Positions 1-5,751 of a stretch of DNA of 8,126 bases are shown here, piece after piece. A program made the position numbers and the translations under genes. Within the stretch, counting starts at the first letter, position 1; every line of letters begins with the position of its first letter. The stretch is from assembly GCA_011064905.1 (NCBI GenBank), contig JAAKFW010000060.1, forward strand, positions 1 through 8,126. Direction: 5' to 3'. The notes beneath the pieces were generated by a model. It made no database searches. It was not told where the DNA came from and was given only the letters and a program-made list of their open reading frames with translations. The DNA is from Candidatus Anoxychlamydiales bacterium (GTDB lineage Bacteria > Chlamydiota > Chlamydiia > Chlamydiales > SM23-39).

Positions 1-759
1 GCTGATGTCAATGTTATTTCACTTATCGGAGAAAGAGGTAGAGAGGTAAGAGAATTTATAATAAATGATTTAGGTGAAGAAGGACTTAAAAGATCCGTTG
101 TAATAGTTTCAACATCTGATCAAGCAGCTCAGCTTAGAATTAATGCAGCATATGTTGGAACTGCTATCGCTGAGTATTTCAGGGATCAGGGAAAATCTGT
201 AATTTTAATGATGGACTCTGTCACAAGATTTGCAAGAGCTATTAGAGAAATTGGCCTCGCTGCTGGAGAGCCACCTGCTAGAGCTGGATATACTCCATCT
301 GTTTTTGCAACCTTGCCAAGACTGCTCGAAAGGTCCGGAAATTCAGAGAAAGGATCAATCACTGCTTTTTATACAATTTTAGTTGCCGGAGATGATTTGA
401 ATGAACCTATTTCTGATGAGGTTAGATCGATTTTAGATGGACATATTGTTTTATCATCAGAGCTCGCTCAAAAAGGACAATATCCAGCGATAGACGTCCT
501 CGCATCAATCAGCAGAATATTAACAAACATTACCTCAAAAGAGCACCAAGATATAATCAGAAAACTCAGAGAAGTTTTAGCTAATTACAAAAAAAATGAA
601 CTTTTAATTAGAATTGGCGAATATAAACCAGGCTCTGATAAAGAAGCTGATTTCGCTATTAAATTTATCGATAAGGTCAATCACTTTCTAAAACAAAGTA
701 TTTCTGAAGAATCTTCTTTTGATAAGACTTTAAACCAGCTAAAAGAGCTCTTCCCGTAA
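1..759 (+). CDS. sctN: Type III secretion ATPase SctN (CdsN), 3' part
   Basis: This is the C-terminal 252 residues of the T3SS ATPase; the 5' end, including the Walker A loop, lies before the window. The frame is open from base 1, so the internal ATGs near 208 are not starts. Visible motifs are typical of the FliI/SctN/F1 family: GERGREV at window residues 10-16 with the catalytic Glu at 11, a Walker B strand ending at Asp72 (VILMMDS), the GSITAFYT stretch at 118-125, and YPAIDVLASISR at 161-172, whose Arg172 is the likely arginine finger. The family forms a hexamer under the export gate, strips chaperones and unfolds substrates, and sits on the SctQ/SctL sorting platform. It is followed after 6 nt by sctO. 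SctN is distinguished from flagellar FliI by the neighbouring chlamydial T3SS genes. No defect is visible in the part present. Confidence 0.96.
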   Translation, partial: ADVNVISLIGERGREVREFIINDLGEEGLKRSVVIVSTSDQAAQLRINAAYVGTAIAEYFRDQGKSVILMMDSVTRFARAIREIGLAAGEPPARAGYTPSVFATLPRLLERSGNSEKGSITAFYTILVAGDDLNEPISDEVRSILDGHIVLSSELAQKGQYPAIDVLASISRILTNITSKEHQDIIRKLREVLANYKKNELLIRIGEYKPGSDKEADFAIKFIDKVNHFLKQSISEESSFDKTLNQLKELFP

Positions 760-765
760 AAATAA

Positions 766-1269
766 ATGAACGCTATAAACTATCCCTTAGAGGACCTTGT
801 AAAAATCAAACAAAAAAGATTTGAGCAAGCTATCTATCTTGTTGAAGAGAAAAAAGCTCTTTTAAAAAGAGAAGAAGATATTTTAACAAAAGTAAAAAAG
901 GCAAGAGATAAAGTTTTAAAACATAAAGAAGATAAATTAAAGCAGCTAAGAGATGCTTTAGATGAAGGCGAAAGAACCGACAAAATAATGCAAAAAAAAG
1001 CTTATTTAGACGTTGTAAAAGATGATTTAGAAGTCGAGAAAAAAAAAGTACAAGACCAACAAAAAAGTGTAAAAGAGGCTGAGCAAGAGCTAGAAAAGGC
1101 TAGAGAGAATTTAAAACAAAAACAAAAAGATATTGAAAAGCTAAGACTCCATAGAAAGCAGTGGGAAAAAGAGATGAAATATGTTGAAAAGCAACAGGAA
1201 CAACTTGTTCAAGATGAAATAGGCTCTGTAAAGCACATTATGAAAAAAAAAGAAAAGAAAAAGAAATAA
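766..1269 (+). CDS. sctO: T3SS stalk protein SctO (CdsO, FliJ/YscO-like)
   Basis: The 167-residue product is almost entirely charged heptad-type helix, rich in Lys, Glu, Gln and Leu, consistent with the two-helix coiled coil of FliJ/YscO proteins. These proteins insert into the centre of the SctN hexamer and link it to the export gate SctV. Identity rests on the coiled-coil nature, the length (close to Chlamydia CdsO) and the position between sctN and sctP; these sequences are too divergent for a motif call. The start follows the sctN stop by 6 nt, with only a weak GAG-type ribosome site inside the sctN end, suggesting translational coupling. The C terminus is a lysine-rich tail (KKKEKKKK) encoded in A-rich DNA. 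The coding sequence holds an A8 (992-999) and two A9 tracts (1039-1047, 1243-1251). Confidence 0.87.
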   Translation: MNAINYPLEDLVKIKQKRFEQAIYLVEEKKALLKREEDILTKVKKARDKVLKHKEDKLKQLRDALDEGERTDKIMQKKAYLDVVKDDLEVEKKKVQDQQKSVKEAEQELEKARENLKQKQKDIEKLRLHRKQWEKEMKYVEKQQEQLVQDEIGSVKHIMKKKEKKKK

Positions 1270-1301
1270 TGAATTAAAATAGATTAAAAAGGAAAAGACT
1301 T

Positions 1302-2279
1302 ATGGACATTGAAAAAGTTAGTGGTACTAAAGGTCCAAAACCTGGTGAGAAAAAAGATAGAGCATCCACTCCTGATTCTGAAGAATTCCGTGAAATGATG
1401 AGAACTGGCAAGGTATCAGAGACTGAATTTGAAAAACCAAAAAAAAGACCAAAGCAGCAAGGACGGGCAAAACTAGGAGGAAAGGAAGAGCCAAAATATT
1501 CAACACCAAAAGGAACCAATCTACCTTCTCCCTATGATAGTTATTCTCAAAATCAACCACCTGTTCGAGAATTTACAGAAGCGCCAGAGCAACCTTTGGA
1601 CCAAAAGCAGAATAAGAAAACAAAAAAAGAAAAGAAAAAAGAAGATGAAGAGCTAGCTCTTTATCAAAAAGGAAAGCTAAAAAAAGCTCCTAAAACTACA
1701 AAAGAAGAAGATGAAGCAAATGAAAAAACTCCAAAAGTTAAAGCTCCGAGTGGTAAAGAAACGTCCCAAGCCCCAAGTGATAAAGCAATAAAAGCTACAA
1801 CTGAAGCAAAAAAACCTAAAAAAGAGCTGGAAAACCCACAAGTTCAACAATCTACAGTACTTCAAGAGATGCCACCGAATATATCTGCTGGAGTTCAATC
1901 TATAACAGCTCCTTTAACACCTTATCTACATCCTGATATAGTTCCTCTTTTTGAAAAAATGGTAGGGGCGATTGTGCAACTTCAAGCTAAAGGAATAACA
2001 ACTACAGAAGTGATGTTAAACTCCGCAGCTTTTCAATCATCTATGTTTTATGGAAGCTCAATTATTGTTCAAAAATACTCAACTTCTCCTGCTTTTAATA
2101 TTTTTTTAAGAGGCCCAACTCAAGCAGTTAACATGTTTTCTGAAAATTTAGATGGTCTTTATGATGCTTTTAGAAAGGCAAATATCAATATTGGAAGATT
2201 AGAAGCTCAGTTAGAAAAATATACATTTAAAAGAAAAGAAAAACCAAGCTCAGATAAAGATGCTGAAGACAAAGGATAA
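1302..2279 (+). CDS. sctP: T3SS needle-length/substrate-switch protein SctP (CdsP)
   Basis: The 325-residue product has two parts. Residues 1-190 are hydrophilic and low in complexity, rich in Lys, Glu, Pro, Ser and Thr, with very charged runs around 100-180; this is the expected disordered ruler/export region. Residues about 200-308 form a compact, less charged domain (PLTPYLHPDIVPLFEKM at 204-220, then GSSIIV near 251 and a closing helix at 280-308). It resembles the C-terminal switch domain (T3S4) of FliK/YscP proteins, which contacts the export apparatus and flips specificity from needle subunits to later substrates. A good Shine-Dalgarno (AAAGG, 1288-1292) lies 9 nt before the ATG. The protein is longer than the roughly 280-residue Chlamydia CdsP as I recall it, mostly through the linker. 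Position between sctO and sctQ supports the call. Confidence 0.85.
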   Translation: MDIEKVSGTKGPKPGEKKDRASTPDSEEFREMMRTGKVSETEFEKPKKRPKQQGRAKLGGKEEPKYSTPKGTNLPSPYDSYSQNQPPVREFTEAPEQPLDQKQNKKTKKEKKKEDEELALYQKGKLKKAPKTTKEEDEANEKTPKVKAPSGKETSQAPSDKAIKATTEAKKPKKELENPQVQQSTVLQEMPPNISAGVQSITAPLTPYLHPDIVPLFEKMVGAIVQLQAKGITTTEVMLNSAAFQSSMFYGSSIIVQKYSTSPAFNIFLRGPTQAVNMFSENLDGLYDAFRKANINIGRLEAQLEKYTFKRKEKPSSDKDAEDKG

Positions 2280-2284
2280 AAATT

Positions 2285-3454
2285 ATGGATACTTTAGAAA
2301 AACACTCTTGGCTAAGGAAGATAAACAAAACACTTTTAACTTTAGATGAGCTTCCTCTACTTAGAACATATGCTCCATTTAATTTTGATGAATTTTCTAA
2401 TCATCTAATGAAAAAATTTTCTCTAAAATCTGTGAAAATTGAACCCTCTGAAATGAAATGGATAAAAGCAGATGAGCTAAAGCAAGGCTTTTCTGATAAT
2501 GTTAATTATCTATCGTTTGTTTTTTCTAATTTAGATGGAAACACCTATCTTTTAATGGACTTAGAGGACATCTCAAAAATAACAAATGAGTTTATCTCCG
2601 GGAGCCCTCAAATTAAACTAACAACTACTTTGCTAGAAGAGAGTTATTTTAGATATATCTCATTAGAGACACTTCACATATTATCTGAGATGAATCTTTT
2701 TCAAGATCTTTCTGCTAAAATGGTAGAAATCACAGAGCCTCTACAAGAAGATTCACTCTGTTTAGATATAAAAATTAATATAAATGACATCTCAGTATAT
2801 GCAAGAATTGCAATAACACCAAAATTTAGAAAAGCATGGGAGAATCATTTCATCTCTAATCCTCCTCTAAAGGCTGAAGAGATTTCAAAAACACTTCAAT
2901 TAACTATGTCTGCTGAAATAGGTTCTGTTAACTTAAATTATGAAACGCTTAAAAAAATTCAGATCGGTGATTTTGTAATTTTAGATAAGATAAACTATAA
3001 TGTTAAAACCAACAAAGGTCAAGTCACTCTAAAATTAGGTGATACAAAATTATTTTTAGCAAAAGTTAAGCAAAACAAATTAAAAATTATTGATTTCGTT
3101 AAATATTCAGAGGAAACAAATATGGAAAAAAAACCTAATGAAAAACCAATAGAACCTAAAGAAAAACCAGTAGCAGAAAAAAAACCAGAGGCCGAAGAAA
3201 TAGTTGAAGTTGAAGAAAAAACAGAGCTTCAAATTTCTCAAATTGAAAATATGCCCATTACTATTATTGTTGAAGCTGCAAGGTTTAAAATAACTCTAGA
3301 TAAATTAATGAGTATGCAACCTGGAAATCTTTTAGATTTATCTGTTCATCCAGAAAAAGCTGTAAATTTAGTTGTTAATGGCGAGCAAATTGCTAAAGGA
3401 GAACTTGTAAGCCTTGGTGATACTTTAGGTGTAAGAATCTTAGAGATGGGTTAG
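2285..3454 (+). CDS. sctQ: T3SS C-ring/sorting-platform protein SctQ (CdsQ)
   Basis: The 389-residue product fits the SctQ/FliM-FliN family. Residues about 204-272 look like a first SpoA (SPOA) domain. A charged Lys/Pro/Glu linker spans about 280-315. Residues 321-388 form a clear C-terminal SPOA domain, ending in the family-typical GELVSLGDTLGVRILEMG. The N-terminal 200 residues are the less conserved SctQ head. SctQ builds the cytoplasmic pods or C-ring that receive SctN/SctL and chaperone-bound cargo. The ribosome site AAAGGA (2271-2276) directly abuts the sctP stop codon; the ATG is 5 nt after that stop, implying coupling. An internal start at codon 280 is described separately. The gene ends in a short T-rich gap facing the convergent zinc-ribbon gene. 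Confidence 0.93.
   Translation: MDTLEKHSWLRKINKTLLTLDELPLLRTYAPFNFDEFSNHLMKKFSLKSVKIEPSEMKWIKADELKQGFSDNVNYLSFVFSNLDGNTYLLMDLEDISKITNEFISGSPQIKLTTTLLEESYFRYISLETLHILSEMNLFQDLSAKMVEITEPLQEDSLCLDIKININDISVYARIAITPKFRKAWENHFISNPPLKAEEISKTLQLTMSAEIGSVNLNYETLKKIQIGDFVILDKINYNVKTNKGQVTLKLGDTKLFLAKVKQNKLKIIDFVKYSEETNMEKKPNEKPIEPKEKPVAEKKPEAEEIVEVEEKTELQISQIENMPITIIVEAARFKITLDKLMSMQPGNLLDLSVHPEKAVNLVVNGEQIAKGELVSLGDTLGVRILEMG
3109..3114 (+). promoter_or_regulatory. Internal Shine-Dalgarno within sctQ
   Basis: AGAGGA lies 7 nt before the in-frame ATG at 3122. It is purine-rich, complementary to the 16S anti-SD and at optimal spacing. It falls exactly between the two SPOA-type domains. It is the basis for the SctQ_C prediction. 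Confidence 0.6.
3122..3454 (+). CDS. Predicted internal-start product SctQ_C (C-terminal SctQ)
   Basis: An in-frame ATG at codon 280 of sctQ is preceded, 7 nt upstream, by AGAGGA, one of the best Shine-Dalgarno matches in the window. Translation from here gives a 110-residue protein: the charged linker plus the second SPOA domain. Known SctQ proteins of Yersinia, Shigella and Salmonella make such a short C-terminal form by internal initiation just before the last SPOA domain, and it joins full-length SctQ in the sorting platform. The placement here is the same, so the inference is strong but unproven. The other in-frame ATG near the domain (3251) has no ribosome site. Confidence 0.65.
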   Translation: MEKKPNEKPIEPKEKPVAEKKPEAEEIVEVEEKTELQISQIENMPITIIVEAARFKITLDKLMSMQPGNLLDLSVHPEKAVNLVVNGEQIAKGELVSLGDTLGVRILEMG

Positions 3455-3466
3455 ATTTTTAGTTTC

Positions 3467-3811
3467 TTATTTTTTTGTTTTATCAAAATCAATTTGATGA
3501 TCTTTAGAACCCACAAACCAATGGATATGAGAGCAATTTGAACAAACATAGCATACCCCTGATCTATTAAAATATCCAAATTGAAAAAACAAAACCCAAG
3601 TTGTATTTAAAAGAGCCTCTCTTTTTGTAAAAGTATCATTTCCACATGCATGGCAATTAAGATCTTTATCTTTAACTTTTATTTTTGCGATGCCACGCCA
3701 ACTTTTACCTAATTGCTTTTTCTTTTTTATTAATATACATAACCAAAAAATAATAATGATAGTTGGCCAAAAAACAATAGCGAAAATTGCTGGTGCTTTT
3801 CCATTCATCAT
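3467..3811 (-). CDS. Membrane-anchored zinc-ribbon protein, function unknown
   Basis: The 114-residue product begins with one hydrophobic segment (residues about 8-28) followed by Lys residues (KKKK at 29-32), predicting an N-terminal membrane anchor with the rest in the cytoplasm. The soluble part has CHACGN (Cys53, Cys56) and, after a hydrophobic/aromatic stretch, CYVCSNCSHIHWF (Cys87, Cys90, Cys93). This two-knuckle pattern with a CGN start and a C..C.H end resembles small zinc-ribbon proteins of unknown role. I do not recognise a named family member. A ribosome site, AAAGG on the minus strand (complement of 3820-3824), stands 8 nt before the first of two adjacent ATGs, so the first is preferred. 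It converges on sctQ with a 12-nt gap and diverges from the kinase gene. It is not part of the conserved chlamydial sctQ-kinase order, so it is an insertion or lineage-specific gene. Confidence 0.75.
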   Translation of the reverse strand: MMNGKAPAIFAIVFWPTIIIIFWLCILIKKKKQLGKSWRGIAKIKVKDKDLNCHACGNDTFTKREALLNTTWVLFFQFGYFNRSGVCYVCSNCSHIHWFVGSKDHQIDFDKTKK

Positions 3812-3998
3812 GAAAATTACCTTTTTTTAAATTTATCAAAAAGATTACGTTAAAAATTATTTAATTTCATAGTATTTTTTTGCAAAAAAAAATGTAAATA
3901 AAAAAAAATAATTTCATAAATTTTAAAAGGCCAATAGCAAAAAAATAATGAAATAAGTAATATCAAAATAGCAATGCCAAAAAACCAAGTAGAAGCTT
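3812..3998. other. AT-rich divergent intergenic region
   Basis: This 187-nt spacer separates the minus-strand zinc-ribbon gene from the kinase gene and must hold promoters for one or both. It is made mostly of A and T runs, including A9 at 3884-3892 and A9 at 3900-3908. TTGCAA at 3880-3885 is a possible -35 box, but no -10 box stands at a normal distance, so no promoter is assigned. No RNA gene or hairpin is evident. Confidence 0.5.
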
Positions 3999-5573
3999 AT
4001 GGAAAACAAAGAAATAGCAGATCAACCAACCATTCCAACTCTAACAAAATTTGAAACTCCTATTATTCCTAAAAAAATTGGACCTTATAGAATTGAATCT
4101 CTTTTAAAAAAAGGAGGAATGAGTTTTCTATATTTAGGAGTTGATCCTGAAAATGCAAAACCTATCGTTATAAAAGTTTTGTCTCCTAAATTTATTAAAA
4201 ATACAGAAGTTATAAATAGGTTTTTAAAAGAAGCAGATATTATTAGACTATCGAATCATCCAAACATTATTAAATTATATGGGCAAGGCCAGTGGGATCA
4301 TGGTTTATATATTGCTATGGAGTTTGTGCAAGGAATCTCTTTAAAACAGTTTTTATTAGAAAAATCTTTGTCTGTTCACAAAGCTTTAGAAATAATTTTG
4401 CAAGTTGGTTACGCACTTTGTCATCTGCATACTCATGGAATAATCCATAGAGACTTAAAACCTGAAAATATCTTAATTACCGAAAACGGTCAGATAAAAG
4501 TTATAGATTTTGGAATATCAGCTTTAATAAATGAAGAAAAAGAAGATGAATCTAAAAGAAAAAGCTTTATGGGAACTCCTGTTTATATGAGCCCTGAACA
4601 AAAAGAGGATCCTAAAAAAGTAACTTTTTCATCAGATATTTATTCTTTAGCTGTAATCACCTATGAGCTACTTTTAGGAAAACTCTCTTTTGGAGTAATT
4701 CATTTATCTTTAATCCCTAAAAAATTAAGGCTTATATTAGAAAAAGCTTTGCAAAATGATCCAAAAAAGAGATATCAAGATATTGTAGATTTTATAACTG
4801 ATCTATCTGAATATTTAAAATCATACACTGAACTTGAAGACACAAAAAATCAAGAAAATTATGATGAAAGATACACATCACTCGTAAATACGGATCGATT
4901 ATTTTTAACAAAAGATATTCCTGCTTGGAAGCATTTAGAAATTGCGGCTGAATATGACACTACAATTTCTTCTTTTGGGCTTTATACAGATTTTTTTCAG
5001 ATATCTGAAAATATATTCGCTTGTATATTAGCTAAAAGCGAAAAAAAAGATTTAGAATCTTATATTCACACATCAATTTTCAGAGGTTATGTGAAAATGG
5101 CAATAAGCATTGCTAAATTAAAAAAAGAATTTTCTCCAGCAAATATTTTAAGTAGTATTAACACAGCTTTAGAACAAGATCTAATGGATCAAAAGTTTTT
5201 TGTGAATCTAATTGTAATGAATCTTGATAAAGATCAGATTTTGTATTCAAATAGTTTTGATAGTGATAATTATTTTGCAGACAATGCTAATCAAAAGTGC
5301 ACACCTCTATCCATTAATAACCCGATACTATCAAAAGATATCAATCTTAGTTTTATTGAAACCACTCTAAATTTCAAAATAGGTGATGAGATAATTCTTT
5401 TAACTAAAAAAATCAAATCTGAAAAACAAGATTTAATAAAAAAACAGATAATTGACAACATGTTATTTTCATGTCACAATCAAGCTGAGAAAATAATTCT
5501 GACATATAAAAATTTTATTATAAAAAAAGAAAACGATACCTTTGCTAGTATTTGCATACAAAGAAAAGCTTAA
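3999..5573 (+). CDS. Pkn5-like Ser/Thr kinase with degenerate SpoIIE-type phosphatase domain
   Basis: The 524-residue product has an N-terminal Hanks-type kinase domain at about 28-274 and no membrane segment. Catalytic residues are in place: Lys59 (IVIK), Glu78 of helix C, HRDLKPEN at 150-157 with Asp152, DFG at 170-172, GTPVYMSPE at 192-200, Asp213. The glycine loop is altered: the first Gly of GxGxxG is Lys37 and the last is Ser42. Residues about 309-470 follow the SpoIIE/RsbU phosphatase pattern (YTDFF at 329-333, SPANILSSIN at 379-388, FVNLIVMNLD at 401-410, IGDEIILLT at 461-469), but most metal-binding Asp are lost. The position before sctC equals Chlamydia pkn5, whose product is reported as a T3SS-linked kinase. 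It may be a secreted effector or a T3SS regulator. An in-frame stop at 3990 fixes the start; the ribosome site (AGAAG, 3991-3995) is weak and close. Confidence 0.9.
   Translation: MENKEIADQPTIPTLTKFETPIIPKKIGPYRIESLLKKGGMSFLYLGVDPENAKPIVIKVLSPKFIKNTEVINRFLKEADIIRLSNHPNIIKLYGQGQWDHGLYIAMEFVQGISLKQFLLEKSLSVHKALEIILQVGYALCHLHTHGIIHRDLKPENILITENGQIKVIDFGISALINEEKEDESKRKSFMGTPVYMSPEQKEDPKKVTFSSDIYSLAVITYELLLGKLSFGVIHLSLIPKKLRLILEKALQNDPKKRYQDIVDFITDLSEYLKSYTELEDTKNQENYDERYTSLVNTDRLFLTKDIPAWKHLEIAAEYDTTISSFGLYTDFFQISENIFACILAKSEKKDLESYIHTSIFRGYVKMAISIAKLKKEFSPANILSSINTALEQDLMDQKFFVNLIVMNLDKDQILYSNSFDSDNYFADNANQKCTPLSINNPILSKDINLSFIETTLNFKIGDEIILLTKKIKSEKQDLIKKQIIDNMLFSCHNQAEKIILTYKNFIIKKENDTFASICIQRKA
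4923..5408 (+). other. Degenerate SpoIIE/RsbU-like (PP2C-type) domain
   Basis: Kinase residues 309-470. The family block GGDxxD corresponds to FGLYTD (326-331): only the last Asp remains. The family block GDVSGKG corresponds to LAKSEKK (344-350), with the Asp lost. The AGH block reads SFD (419-421). The final TDG reads TKK (469-471), with the Asp lost. The order and spacing of strands and of the sPaeiL..lN helix are retained. The alignment was made by eye. Confidence 0.7.
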
Positions 5574-5583
5574 AAAAAGCTTT
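5565..5583 (+). other. Small hairpin over the kinase stop codon
   Basis: AAAGCTT (5565-5571) and AAGCTTT (5577-5583) can pair as a 7-bp stem with a 5-nt A loop spanning the TAA. It has only two G-C pairs and no following T run, so it is not a standard intrinsic terminator. It may be chance in AT-rich DNA. Confidence 0.25.
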
Positions 5584-5751
5584 GAGAGACTATTCTAAAA
5601 GGTCTTTTAATAGATAAAAAAATAAAAAAATAAAAAAAACATTTTAGAAAAATCAAATAAAGAAAAAATTTCAATGAAAATTATCCAATGAAAAGTTTGC
5701 AAATATTTATGTTTGTGGTTTACGATTCTATATAGAGGGAATGATAAAAGT
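5574..5751. other. AT-rich spacer between kinase gene and sctC
   Basis: This 178-nt gap contains short runs of a TAAAAAAA-like motif (5614-5639), a weak inverted repeat TAAAAGGTCTTTTA (5596-5609), and the sctC ribosome site at its end. No gene or RNA is evident. Without a clear terminator, co-transcription of the kinase gene and sctC is possible. Confidence 0.45.
5734..5740 (+). promoter_or_regulatory. Shine-Dalgarno for sctC
   Basis: AGAGGGA stands 11 nt before the ATG at 5752 and 44 nt before the alternative ATG at 5785. It is the only good ribosome site near the gene and favours the upstream start. It also lies immediately before ATG 5741, which opens only a 13-codon out-of-frame peptide. 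Confidence 0.55.

Noticed and set aside
448..462. LSS in SctN where many relatives have LSR
   Set aside because: The position varies among the FliI/SctN family and is not the catalytic arginine, which is retained in the ISR motif at residue 172.
1274..1519. Minus-strand open frames across sctP (also 1327-1560 and 1677-1898)
   Set aside because: They are antisense to a well-supported gene, have Phe/Ser-rich composition typical of reversed Lys/Glu codons, and have no ribosome site.
3482..3498. ATCAAA/TTTGAT hairpin between the convergent genes as terminator
   Set aside because: It lies inside the zinc-ribbon coding end, has one G-C pair, and is not followed by a T run on either strand.
3880..3912. 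TTGCAA plus AATAAT as a kinase promoter
   Set aside because: The spacing is about 21 bp, too long for a sigma70-type promoter, and such matches are expected by chance in this AT-rich DNA.
5729..5734. TATATA as a -10 box for sctC
   Set aside because: Transcription from it would start near 5741, after the Shine-Dalgarno at 5734-5740, and no -35 box is visible.
5688..5735. 15-codon peptide MKSLQIFMFVVYDSI before sctC
   Set aside because: No ribosome site precedes it and it has no attenuator-like codon runs or paired hairpins; probably chance.
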